Made by a program: the position numbers and the translations under genes. 64,000 nt of DNA from Torymus aiolomorphi (Eukaryota; Arthropoda; Insecta; Hymenoptera; Torymidae): the NCBI GenBank assembly GCA_036365515.1, contig CM070877.1, forward strand, positions 57,589,475-57,653,474, written 5' to 3'. Positions within the stretch are counted from its first letter, which is position 1. The number at the start of each line of letters is the position of its first letter. Shown here piece after piece: positions 31,579 through 42,618 of the stretch. The notes beneath the pieces are model-generated. The model was not told the origin of the DNA. It saw only the letters and a program-made list of their open reading frames with translations, and did no database searches.

Positions 31579-32241
31579 ATGTTTTTTAGAGATATATATG
31601 GGATTTATGAGAAGGTGGTGAAAGGTTATTGCTCAAAATGGGTAAAAATAATTTCAAAATGGGTAAAAATAGTTTTAAGGATTGTAATTTTAAAGGAGCA
31701 ACTCACTTTTCTTCTTAGCTGTACAAAATCAAATATTTTTCCTAACCATATTGGGAAAAAATTTGATGATAAGAGTTTTTATCGGAATTACAACAAAAAA
31801 GTTTCTTATGATCTACGGAAAAATATTTTCTTTTTCAAAAATAAATTACTTTACTTAGAAATTACAGATTTGAATTTTGAAATTAATCCTTTGAATAAAT
31901 ATTTATTAAAGCTTGAAAGATATTTATATAATAAAGTAGAACAGAATGATTTGCAAGAATTTTCTCGTGGTCAAAAGAGGCACTTTGAGAAAGTAAAATA
32001 TACCCATAGGAGTAAATTAAAAAGAAAATTTGAATATTTAAAGCATAGAAAACACTCTCAGGTCAATCAAAACAATGTTAATAAGGATTGGTTTAGAAAT
32101 TTAACTGACAAAGTAAAACCAGGAGAAGTGGTAAATATCATGTCAAAGTGTGCTAAATTTGGAATATCATATTCAAGTAAAGCTCTTCCGATCAAGAATA
32201 TCATCGCTGAGGTAGAAAGTAGTATGAGAATTTTAATCTAG
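31579..32241 (+). pseudogene. Penelope-like protein, N-terminal region
   Basis: Lysine-rich N-terminal region that precedes the polymerase in Penelope-like proteins. It ends with KFGISYSSKALPIKNIIAEVE, which corresponds to the conserved LS.G..F......P.....I..VE segment of the family. A frameshift at about 32228 separates it from the polymerase frame; in that other frame NLEFKKECRSSLVKV continues directly. Confidence 0.75.
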
Positions 32242-33557
32242 AGTTTAAAAAAGAATGTAGGAGTTCTTTAGTTAAAGTTATTGATAATTTTAAAAGAGAA
32301 CATAGATTTGATAATTATTTCAACAGTAATTTATTGCATGAATTAAAAATAACGAAGAAATTCTTGAGAGAGAATCCGAATATGTTCTTCCAAAAAGCAG
32401 ATAAAGGAAATGTAACTGTAGTTTCAGATAAAAGGGATTATATAAATAAAATTCAACTTATGTTGGATGATGATACCACTTACGTGAAAATTAGGAATCC
32501 ACATATCAATAGACTACAAGATAAATTGAAAAAATTATTGATGCATTGGAAAAGAAAAGCTTATATTAAGGATAGCATGTTCAAATATTTAAAATGTGAA
32601 AATGGCACTGTAGTTAAATGTTATGGGATTCCTAAGATTCACAAAGAACAGTTGACATATAGAATAATAATATCATCGATAAATTTTCCGACGTATAGAC
32701 TTGCTAGATTTTTATCTAATATATTGTTCAAGATAGTGGGTAAAACAAATTCATATATTAAAGATAGTTGGAGCTTTTATGATATAATGAAAGATATTGT
32801 TATTCCGAATGATCATAGGATGGTTTCATTGGATATAGTGTCTTTGTTTACAAATATACCTTTAGAGTTGTTGAATGATATTATACAAGATAAATGGTGT
32901 GAAATTAAAGTACATACTAGTTTAACAAAAGATGAATTTGTAAAGTCACTTAATCTCGTTTTTAAAAACAAAATTTTTTCTTTTGATAATAGTTTATATG
33001 AGCAAAGATATGGTTGTCCAATGGGATCACCTTTGTCACCTGTTATAGCGAATTTAGTAATGGAAAAATTGCAAAGTGTTGCTTTGCCTAAGTTGGTTTT
33101 TCAGTCAATTATTTTTAAAAGATATGTTGATGACATTTTTGCAGTTGTACCTGGATGTTTTGTGGATGAAATTGTGGATGTTTTTAATTCTATCCATGAT
33201 AGAATTAAATTCACAAAAGAAGATGAGAAAGATAATCAATTGAGTTTTTTAGATATTAGAGTCATTAGAGTTAATAATAATAGAGTGAAATTAGATTGGT
33301 ATAGAAAACCTACATGGTCCGGTAGATTTTTAAATTTTGATTCCCACCACCAATTCATAAACAAGACAGGTGCGGTCAAGGGTGTCATTGACAGAGCGAT
33401 TAAATTGTCACATAAAGATTTTAGGAAAAAGAATTTAAATTTAGTTAGAGAAACATTTATTAAGAATAATTATCCAGTAAAATTTATTGATAAAATGATT
33501 GATGAGAGAGTGTGGGAAATTTATAATGGTGGATTGAAGCAGCGGGTAGATAATTAA
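32231..33557 (+). pseudogene. Penelope-like reverse transcriptase
   Basis: Contains QKADKGNVTVV, CYGIPKIHK, VSLDIVSLFTNIP (first Asp), YGCPMGSPLSPVIANLVME and FKRYVDDIFAVVP with an intact YVDD, then QLSFLDIRVIRV and LDWYRKPTWSGRFLNF, all typical of Penelope-like polymerases, which are related to telomerase. The frame is open for at least 430 codons with all three polymerase Asp present. It is severed from the N-terminal part by a frameshift and from the nuclease by a stop at 33555. Confidence 0.93.
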
Positions 33558-34052
33558 ACAAGGAATAGAAATGGAAAGAACGCATATTTTAGTTTACCAT
33601 ATGTTAGAGGTTTGTCGGAAAGGATTTGAAGGGTTTTTAGTAAACATAATATTCAAGTTTTCTTTAGAAAGGATAATAATTTAGAAAGGTTATTTAGTAA
33701 TTGTAAAGACAAGGATCATAAATGTTTAAAATCGGGAGTAGTTTATAGAATTAATTGTAGGGATTGTAATGGTTGTTATATTGGTCAAACGGGTAGATAT
33801 TTGAAAAAGAGAATATATGAACATCAATATAGTTTACGCAGCTCAGGTTGTATATCGGGTTTGAAAGAACATTGTTTAAATAGTTTGCATTCTTTCGATT
33901 TTGGGAGTGTGGATATTTTGGAACAGGGGATTAAGAATAAATATAAGAGGGAAAGCCTTGAAAGTATTCACATTCTAAAAAATCGGAATAATGTAAATTT
34001 AATGACAGAGTCAAGTAAATTGGATAACATTTATCATTCTTTATTAATTTAA
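33558..34052 (+). pseudogene. GIY-YIG endonuclease of the Penelope-like element
   Basis: Same frame as the polymerase after the TAA at 33555-33557, with a second stop (TGA) about 33630. A cysteine-rich linker (CKDKDHKCLKSG) leads into VVYRINCRDCNGCYIGQTGRYLKKRI, the VYRI...YIGQTG form of the GIY-YIG nuclease, and then EHCLNSLHSFDF and a C-terminal glutamate-containing ESIHI. The nuclease makes the target nick in this class of elements. Confidence 0.9.
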
Positions 34053-34154
34053 GTGAGAATGGAAAGTTGGAGAGGGGAAAGTGGATGGTAGTGGAGGTAA
34101 GAGAAAAGAAGGGGATATGGGGGTATATAAGGAGGTGTATCGCGGGTTTCATTT

Positions 34155-34190
34155 CAGTCCGTGAGGAGCCGGAGCGGGCTCGAAACGTTG
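34155..34190 (+). ncRNA. hammerhead-ribozyme-like motif (degenerate)
   Basis: CCGTGAGGAGCC, then loop GGAGC, then GGGCTCGAAAC. The GAGCC/GGCTC stem followed by GAAAC matches stem II and the 3' core of a hammerhead; the 5' core (CUGANGA) is altered. Penelope-like elements are known to carry hammerheads next to their pseudo-LTRs, which is where this lies. Self-cleavage is doubtful with the changed core. Confidence 0.5.
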
Positions 34191-34374
34191 GGCAATTTGG
34201 TGGTGGGGGCAGTCAGATCGTCCTTTGCTAACAAAGTTTTTTCCAGGTTTAAATTAAGTTTTTATTTCAGATTCTGCGGGGGTGATTATGAACAAGAGCA
34301 ATCTGACTGTCATAAATATTAATTATTTTAATTTAATTTGTAAGACCATAAGACCGATGGAAAAATTCTTATCA

Positions 34375-34905
34375 GTCGAGGTAATGTTACCCTTATTATA
34401 AAAATTAAATTTATAAATATACATTTTTTTAATGAATCTCACTTTATTTAAGTGAATTCTAAGGTTATAAAACTCGTGAAAACTTAATTAATGAAAAAAA
34501 TAATGAAAAAAATATAAGGAAGCGTAGTTACCTCTAAAAATATTATCTCTTCAAAAACATCGATATTTCAACTTTACTTTTCAATATTCTTCCAAATAAA
34601 TAGATTTTTGAAAAATATACAACTACTAATATTTTTGTAGCCAAAAATCGCTTAAAAAAATAAGATTTTGCTCTTTTAAAAATAGGGGTTGCAACCCTTA
34701 ATATTGAAAATGGTGCAGTTTTATAGTCTTTTTTATTCTAAATATTTTGGCATTGGTTTTATGAAGGTATCTTTATTCATTTATGAAATATTCCAAAAAA
34801 ACGATTTTTGGAAGTGAACTTTAGGGATCAATTTTACCCTCTAAAAGTGAATATCAGGCGATAAAAAAATACGTATATTCTTATTTTTTTAAGTACTATA
34901 ACCTA
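34375..34905. other. AT-rich, no gene
   Basis: A/T-rich non-coding DNA with no recognised repeat between the Penelope-like element and the BEL remains. Confidence 0.5.
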
Positions 34906-37900
34906 TTGCAATATTATAAAAATCGGCGACTGACACTTGTGGTACGTTCCTTGTCAGATTACTCATCGCCTCAGGCTCAGAAGTATCATTTATCTCCAAG
35001 AATGCTGTCAATTTACTCAAATCTTCCACGGCAATATTCATCAATCCCAATTCTTGGAATTGGAGGTACCCAATCAACTCACATACAATTACCTCATCTT
35101 ACGGTCTATCTACAAGGATCTCAAGGTACGGATCACTGCTCGTATCATCAGCCAAGTATCATCAATTTATCATCAGAAAAATGTGAACAACTCACGTGGA
35201 GTCATACAAAGAAGTTATCCACTCAACGCGTTGCTGTACACATTTGTGTTGACTATTCTAGTCAAATTGTCAACCTAACCTCATCAAGGGTAGTGTAATA
35301 GGACCTATCGCAGAATCATCAATTTTGGCTGGTCATTATTAAAATCATTTAAATCAACTGTTCAATGGAAAACAATACATTAATATCGGATTGAACTTAA
35401 CGCAGAAGAATTGATGAAATTACTCGTACGTTTCTGTGTTAAGAAGAACCACCCTCAACAACTGTAGGCAAACTCAAGTAGGAAGAAGCATTGTGTGAGC
35501 AACACTTTGTTCACACAATGAAAACTTCAAGTAAGGTTATTTTAGAACTTCAGCTGATGTACTGAACAACTCATTTGGCAAAGCTCAAGCGTGCCTCAAG
35601 TGATTACTGTCAATCGCACTCACTATAGGATCTACAAAAAATGGTACTACGCATATCATGGATGAATGAACCAGATCAACTCACGCACTTCGTTTTAGCA
35701 AAATTCACATATGGAACACGAGCAACTTTTTACTTGGATATCTGCATTCTTCTTCAGCTGGTAAAGACTAAAGGAATCAATAACCCACTGCAACAGACTC
35801 AATCCTCTTTGGAAGGATATGGATGACAACTTCGGCAGAGTTGCATCAAAGGACACAATCTTTCACAAGGGCCATGCAGTTATCAGGGTTCTGCACGGCG
35901 GACGGCTATCCATTAGCCAAATTGCAAATTCGATGTGCCGATGTTTCTCAAGGAATTCCTCTCCAGCAACTCAAGCTATAGATTACTATGATTGCGTCAC
36001 GAAATTACTCAAATTATAACGGATCTTATTATCAAATAAATTCACATCAGAATGATATTGCCGCTTACTCAAGAAATAATCACAATCTGGTTACTAATTC
36101 AAATCCTCCTACAAGATCTGTGGCTACTCAAGTACTTATGGAACAAGCAAGGTCAACTCATTTGCGAAGAATGGCTGCACATTCGAGAAGATCTCACTCA
36201 ACTAGATTCGATTCTCAAAATTTATGGCTTTTCGACTGCTTCGCAACAGGCAACGGCCGCAGCACATCTTGGTACAACCATATTTCTCACACTTGGCTCA
36301 TTATTTATATTCTCATCAACAAGGATAGCAACACTCAGTCGACTCCATTCTAAGGTTGGAGTTCGGAGCGGCAAGATTTACTCACAAGATGTGTTTGGAC
36401 AACCCATAGTTGTCAAACTTCTATGTTTATGTACGGACAGATAAGAAGATGGCATTCACACGCATAATCTCACGTGTCTCATGATGGAAGGAATCTGTTG
36501 GAACCAGGGTTGCACTTAGTTAAAGGATGATTGCAACAATCAAGTGAAGATAATCATCATGGTTATCTCAAGCAGACTCACGAAAAGAGGAAGACCTTCC
36601 AGAAAGAGGCAAAGGTCACCCCTACTGCAGCCACATCACATTCGGAAAATTCATGCGATCTCGTCAGTCAATACTCACAACTCACTAAATTACTGAGAAT
36701 TACTGACTGAGTAATACTAGCTTGTGATCATTTCAAGGCAAAGGGTAAAAATTCAACAGAGACGAGACTCACAGCTGATATGATCAGCAAAGCAAAAATC
36801 TTCTGGATCAACGAAACTCTGCAAGTTCATTTTCATACTGAACTCAATATGCACAAAAATTCTCAAGTCCCACGGAAACATGTACTCAATAGATTGACTG
36901 CATATATTGACTCATCAGGAATTATCAGGGTAGGAGGTCGGCTTAACAAAACTCAGCTGAATCATCACTCAAGGCATCCAGCTATAACACTAAGGAGCAG
37001 TCAACTCACAACACTGATCATTCGGCATTCTCACATAGCAGTATGTCTCGGTGGCACTGAGAAAACTCACTTTGCTCACATCAGGCAGGAAATTTAGATT
37101 ATTGGAAGCAGAGCTCCGGCCAAGTCATTCATTCTAGATTCTGTGACTTGTGCAAGGTTTCGGACTGATCGGACTGCATTTCTCAATTGTTGAACTAACT
37201 TTTGGAAAACAGAATGCATCGGAACAAACAAGGGGTTGAAGAGATTCTTAAGGCAAGCTCAACAAGAAATCTCACTTTTGTACAACTTACTCGTGAACGA
37301 TGGAACTCAATGGATACGCAACCCACCTGCACCTCACATGGGAGGCAAGTGGGAAGCCGGGGTCAAATCAATAAAATTTCACCTACGTCGGGCCATTGAG
37401 CATAATCTACTCAGTACCTTTGAGAATTCATCCACCGTGCTCACTCAAATTGAAGGATCATTCAACTCTGCCGCTAGAACTATTTAGCAAAGATCCAGAA
37501 GACATTAATGCACCCACACCAGGACATTTTCTTATCCGTAAAGCAATTAACTCATTGCATGAACCAAGCTTACTCAAGATCAATGAATCACGACTGTCCA
37601 GATGGCAACTCATCCAACGGATCACTCAACAATTCTGACAGCTATGGTCAACTCAATACCTCCAAGGATTACGATCTATCTCAAAATGGCATCATCCGAC
37701 TCATGAGATTCAAGTTGGTTCCCTGGTATTACTCACAGATGAAACATCACCACCAAGAAAATGGCTACTCGCAAGAATCCTTCAACTCCATCCTGGGACC
37801 GACAATCTCACCACAGTAGTTACACTCAAGATGGCAGCTAACTCGGCCAATTACCAAACTCGCCATCTTGCCAGTACCGATTGTAATTTAATCAACCTGA

Positions 37901-37944
37901 CGGTTGATGGCTGCCAGAATGTTTGGGAATTGTACTATTTTTGA
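34906..37944 (+). pseudogene. BEL/Pao retrotransposon pol remains, element 1
   Basis: Fragments of BEL/Pao polyprotein in the right order but spread over all frames. Protease end: LPRQYSSIPILGIGGTQST (35020-35090). Polymerase region: EEALCEQHFV (about 35480) and CTADGYPLAKLQIRCADV (about 35895). RNase H: CEEWLHIREDLTQLDS then YGFSTASQQATAAAH (36170-36270). Integrase: IDSSGIIRVGGRLN, HPAITLRSSQLTTLIIRHSH, CVTCARF, and PPAPHMGGKWEAGVKSIK (37330-37380). C-terminal DUF5641: TPGHFLIRKAINSL, SRLSRWQLIQR, SLVLLTDETSPPRKW, VVTLKM, with the last stop at 37942. Polymerase catalytic boxes are not readable. The plus strand is unusually rich in ACTCA. Confidence 0.85.
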
Positions 37945-39383
37945 ATTCCCCGCCGTGGCGCTCGACTCAGCCCGACACACTGCGCTGCCACGGCAGCACC
38001 TCGCGGCACCTCGGTGGAACAGCTGAGACGCTGTTGTGATTACCTCGGTCCGGACGCAATATTTCTGTATCTTTCTCTTCCATACGTAAATGGGAGAGAT
38101 ACAAATTTGATTCACGCCCCTGTGACAGGCAAAAGAAAGAAGTCAGATGTTCGCTCTCACAAAAACTCTCACTCGCGTGAGGAAGCCCGTCAGCGTATCT
38201 CGTGGCATCATGGTCTTCTCACACAGCGTCTTCTCATACGGTGTCTTTCTCATACAGTGGCTTCACTAACACAAAAAAACCTCAAACAAACTCTTTTGTA
38301 ATACTTAGACACAACTCTTTTGTAATACCAAATTTATCGATTCTCATGTATTATAATATTGTAATTCACACTAGTTAAATTGTAACCATTTTGTAATTTT
38401 TGTTATATATTGTACAGTTCATGTGACATTATGTGTTCGACTCAATTATTTTCAGTTACCTACAGCATGTCCTCATTAATTTATGACATTCTTAAACAGG
38501 TGGAAATTAACACATGCTCTGGACTGGCCAACTTTTTACCTCTCTAGTTGCGTAATGTAGTATTTCATCAATAACTTATGACTAAATATAGCTACCGTCT
38601 GTTTTTTTTTTAATTAAATTTTATCGAGATAACATAGCTGTTATATTAAACGCACTAGTAGTAACCGAGAAATTGACAACTCCGATTTTGCCCCAGTATC
38701 CGGCTTTACTTCAGTCTCCCCTACTCTCAAAATAGGGCAAAAAAGTGAAAAATAAGAAATTTCAATTGCTCATAGCTTTTTTCCGCACGGTAATATTAAT
38801 AATGAAAATACACACATTTTTTTGTACATGTTTCAAGAATATCTCTATTAAATTTCAGACACAAAACTGGCGAGTTTTGCTTTGAAAATGAACAAAAATG
38901 AAAAAAAAGGCCTTCGAATTTGAGGTATCAGTTCAATAAATTCGTAATTAACTTTTCTGCCAGTGAATCAAAAGCTAATTCAAAGACGAAGAGAAACGTT
39001 TTTTGATCAGATGAAAATTTTGAAAACTCGAGATTTGGCTCGACTTTGAAAATTGACATAAAATAGGTAAAAATTAGCCCATTTTTCAACATTCAAATGG
39101 CCAAATCTCGACTTCTAGGACATTTATACAGCTGAAATCTTACAGAGCTTACTTTTTTCGGAGTACTTTAACATATTTAAAAAGCAGGAAAATCGAAAGA
39201 CCCACGCACACTTTTTAAAAAAAGTATTGCAACGTCGCATATATATAATGTTTATTTTAATCATTAACTTACTATACTTATACATTTTTTATATACTCAT
39301 ATTCTTCTTATATGTTTTTTCTTATTTTCTTGAATCTTGTGTTCTTATTAATAAATGGTATTAATAAAATATCTTTTTTGCAG
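37945..39383. other. non-coding; possible BEL LTR and intron of the BTB gene
   Basis: 37945-38460 starts GC-rich and becomes CTCTCAC-rich, possibly the 3' LTR of BEL element 1, but no matching 5' copy was found. 38460-39371 is AT-rich with no gene. TTTTTTGCAG at 39374-39383 is a good splice acceptor for the BTB exon, so part of this stretch is probably intron. Confidence 0.4.
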
Positions 39384-40799
39384 GTTGACAACTCACGTAC
39401 TGTTCTGATGAAAATAGCGACATTGTATGCCGAACGTCTAATGAATGATATTTGTTTAGTAGTTAATGATATCGAATACCCTGCTCATCGTCTAATTTTG
39501 TGTGCATCCAGTGACGTTTTTGAGGTGATGCTTATGAGTCCACAATGGAGTGAATCACATGAAAATCGTGTAACTCTTCAAGAAACTCCTCAGTGTGCAC
39601 TCATGTTTAGCGAGTTTTTACGTTATTTTTATACAGGGCAAATTCGCATTAGTCATAGAGTTGTTTTGCCAATTCTTTCACTAGCTGATAAATATAATGT
39701 AAAAGATTTAATAGCATTGTGTTTAGAATATATGCGCAATCATATCCCGGTAGCAGCCATACAAGGAAATCTCGTATCATGGTTACAATATACTCTGAAT
39801 TGTGGTCATCGTGAAATTACAAACGAATGCCATAATTTTGTAAAATGGAATATGGAGTTGATTGCAGGCACTTCTGATTTTGCTAATTTTGAACTTGACG
39901 TATTAGTGTCTTTTTTGCACCAAAGTAGTTTAGTAATACAAGATGAAATGACTTTGTATAAATGCTTAGAGACGTGGTTACAGCATCAGGCTGCGTATTT
40001 AAAAAATCAACTACCAGCAATTGATTTTGAAAATGCCTTAAAACAGATAGTAACGACAGTTATGTATCCAGTGAGATTTCCTATGATGTCTCCCAGACAA
40101 TTAGCTGAACTCTTACTGTCACCCTTAACGCAAAAATATAAAGAATTCTTTGTAGAGAGAATGGCTATTGGAATGTCATTCCATTCGGGTCAAAATGATA
40201 GAGTACGTGAAATTATAGAGAATGAAGAAGATGGTTTACGTTTATTTGAACCTCGACTTTATACTGTAGATACCTGCAGTTCATTGTTAACTGTTGAAAA
40301 TTTTCAGAGTTTACTTTCTTACCATACAAGAACTTTAGTATTTTCTAGTCATTCGCATTTAGCAGATTATGCTGGTGATAAATCTTGTGAATGGGTTGTC
40401 GACCTCTATCCCAAAGGAGTATGGTTCAAAAAATTTTTTTTAATTGTTTGGCAGGGAACTGTTGAAATGCCAGAGCATGTTGTCCGATCAGTTAGGTTAT
40501 CATTAACTTGTAAGGAACCACCTGAAAATAGTGATACAGATATGCGGGTTAAAATTGGAATCCTTATTCATGGAATTCAAGATGGCGTTGAACATATAGC
40601 TAGAGTTAAAGAAGTTATCCACAGGTTTAATAAAAATGAACAAGTACTTAATTTAGATGATGTCCTACCATTTGAAGAACTTAATCCTCTACAAGATTCA
40701 ATAAACTCAGAAGTTCCAGTATCAAAATATTTAGTTGGTCCCAACAAAGATATTCTCAAATTACATATTATTATCTCACCTATTAACCCATATAATTGA
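39384..40799 (+). CDS. BTB/POZ and BACK domain protein, BTBD17-like, last exon
   Basis: A 471-codon open exon without lesions, in contrast to everything around it. The acceptor TTTTTTGCAG places the exon start at GTT GAC AAC; the in-frame ATG at 39312 lies in the intron side and is not used here. BTB domain: LMNDICLVVNDIEYPAHRLILCASSDVF with SEFLRYFYTGQI and VLPILSLADKYNVKDL. BACK-like region: CHNFVKWNMELI and LVIQDEMTLYKCLETWL, RFPMMSPRQLAELLLSPL. The C-terminal half (WVVDLYPKGVWFKKFFLI) resembles the extra domain of BTBD17. BTBD17-type proteins are poorly characterised; a substrate adaptor or secreted role is not shown by the sequence. Upstream exons were not found in this window. AATAAA at 40871 fits a polyadenylation signal. 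Confidence 0.85.
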   Translation, partial: VDNSRTVLMKIATLYAERLMNDICLVVNDIEYPAHRLILCASSDVFEVMLMSPQWSESHENRVTLQETPQCALMFSEFLRYFYTGQIRISHRVVLPILSLADKYNVKDLIALCLEYMRNHIPVAAIQGNLVSWLQYTLNCGHREITNECHNFVKWNMELIAGTSDFANFELDVLVSFLHQSSLVIQDEMTLYKCLETWLQHQAAYLKNQLPAIDFENALKQIVTTVMYPVRFPMMSPRQLAELLLSPLTQKYKEFFVERMAIGMSFHSGQNDRVREIIENEEDGLRLFEPRLYTVDTCSSLLTVENFQSLLSYHTRTLVFSSHSHLADYAGDKSCEWVVDLYPKGVWFKKFFLIVWQGTVEMPEHVVRSVRLSLTCKEPPENSDTDMRVKIGILIHGIQDGVEHIARVKEVIHRFNKNEQVLNLDDVLPFEELNPLQDSINSEVPVSKYLVGPNKDILKLHIIISPINPYN

Positions 40800-40870
40800 T
40801 TTGGATTATAAATATTATTTACTGAGTTGTAAAATTCTGCAAAGTTTGTATCTGAAATAGACATTATTGA

Positions 40871-40876
40871 ATAAAA
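40871..40876 (+). terminator. polyadenylation signal of the BTB gene
   Basis: AATAAA about 70 bases after the stop codon, with a second TTAATAAAAGG shortly after. Confidence 0.5.
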
Positions 40877-41260
40877 ATATAAGTTAATAAAAGGTCTTGT
40901 ACATAATTTTCTTATTTTTACATATTTCATAATAAACTTTATTATGTGCATGCATGCCATGGAGCAGCAGATAAGTAGGGTTATGTTTTTTCTGATGCAG
41001 CTCTAAACTGAAGAAAAAACAAAAGGTTTACTACCTTTCGTATAGCGACAAATTACAAGTACAATACGCTCCAATTGATTTACATGTTTTACGTACGGTC
41101 TATAACTCGATTTAAAAAATGCTGACAAAATAGCTATTAAGGGTTTTATAATTTCTTTCTCCTAGAGGAAGTTTTGTGATAGTAATAGAAAAATTTTTCA
41201 ATAAAATATGTTAGAAATGCTGTTTAGTACATTTGGAATCACATGTGTGTGGTTGTATGT

Positions 41261-41735
41261 ATATCGTCGCGCGGTACGAAGAAAAGGAACTCGGAAGTTA
41301 GAGGAGAAGAAAAGCCAAAAACGTGTCTAAGACGAAGAAAAGTCAGTTTGCGTCCTCCCAGACGGAGAAAAGCCAGTTTGCACCCTCCCAGACGAAGAAA
41401 AGTCAGTTTGAATCTTCCTAGATGAAAAAAAGCCAGTTTGCACAGTTCCTGCGGAAGAAAAATCCCAACTGACGGCATCTAATTAATTACTAGTTATCTA
41501 ATTATCTTGACTTATCATCTTTTTATCTTTTTATCTTTTTAAAAAGATTTTTAATCTTTTTTGTTATCTTTTTATATTTATCTTATCTTATTATCTGAAA
41601 GTTATCTAAAGATATCAGCTAAATCTTACTTTCGTTAGAAAAATCAAACTGGCTTTTTTTCGTCTTAGACGCGTTTTTGGCTTTTCTTCGCCTGTAACTT
41701 CCAAGTTGGCTTTTCTTCGTACCGCGCGACGATAT
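41261..41735. mobile_element. foldback element with internal 30 bp tandem repeat
   Basis: Ends ATATCGTCGCGCGGTACGAA and its exact inverse, with arms of about 95 bp that also share GCCAAAAACG and AAGACGAAGAAAAG. Inside are four exact-period 30 bp units starting (A)GTCAGTTTG or AGCCAGTTTG at 41341, 41371, 41401 and 41431. They give a 10-residue repeat (RRRKVSLRPP type) in one frame, but no start or family supports a gene. The centre (41490-41640) repeats TTATCT. Confidence 0.8.
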
Positions 41736-41928
41736 CTGTATACGCTGATACCTCATGATCTAGTCGATTGATTTTAACAGGACAGCGATCATATTTTTTG
41801 GTTTTTCCTACATAATTAGGGTCAATATCCTTTTGTTGTCAGAGCTTTTTTTTGTTTTATAACAGTTTCAATTTTCAAAATTGTATTTTTCCATTTATTT
41901 GCAATTTAAAATTAATATTTTTCATATT

Positions 41929-42618
41929 GTTAAGTCTTGGCAGTGAGAAAATATACTCTTATATATACGGTATTTTTATATTTTCGGTCGTAATTGAATA
42001 CTTACTCTTTTAATGATGAAGGTTCTCCGAAATGAATTGTACCAAAGAACTTGAGTAATGATTATTTATTTATGTCAAATCTGACTTATAAATTGATATG
42101 GGTTCTTATTGACCCTTACAAAATAACTAGTTCTACTTCCATTCGGAGCGTACGGAGTTCGCGAATTAGCTTACTTAAATTGAATTTTCCTCGAATGTCA
42201 TCTGGGGCAGACAGAGCTCGCGATCGGTTTATTCTCCACGCTATAACTGACTCGTGCGAGCACGCCTCGCTTTTTTTATGACAGAAATAAATTGGGTTAA
42301 AGATGATCTGACGATGAGTCGAGATCATATTTTTAAACAAATTAAATGAGCGTAAGCCGTATGTAGTTCGATTTCAAATTCAAGTGCTGAGTATACATAA
42401 AAGCTACGAAAGTAGAAGTAGTAATTTTGTAAGGGTCAATAAGAGCCCATATCAATTTATAAGTCAGATTTCACATAAATAAATAATTATTACTCAAGTT
42501 CTCTGGCACAATTCATTTCGGAGAACCTTTATCATCAAAAGAGTAAGTTTTCAATTACAACTTCAAATAAAAATACCATATATATAAAAGTATACTTCCT
42601 CACTGCCAATACTTAACA
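41929..42618. mobile_element. foldback element, 690 bp
   Basis: Inverted arms of about 215 bp: TGTTAAGTCTTGGCAGTGAG at the left end and CTCACTGCCAATACTTAACA at the right, with shared internal words such as GGTTCTCCGAAATGAATTG and TATTGACCCTTACAAAAT. Arms are diverged at scattered sites. The 260 bp centre has no recognised gene. Confidence 0.85.

Larger units (their letters stand above)
31106..34374 (+). mobile_element. Penelope-like retroelement with pseudo-LTRs
   Basis: Inverted arms 31106-31310 and 31342-31546 precede the coding region, and 34194-34374 repeats 31323-31503 in direct orientation. Direct pseudo-LTRs plus an inverted extension are the typical Penelope layout. Coding parts run from 31579 to 34052, and a hammerhead-like motif lies at 34155-34190 just before the downstream pseudo-LTR. 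Confidence 0.88.

Noticed and set aside
41243..41425. 60-aa basic repeat protein (RRRKVSLRPP type)
   Set aside because: It lies wholly in a foldback element with a 30 bp array, and the start is outside the array; more likely a by-product of an in-frame period.
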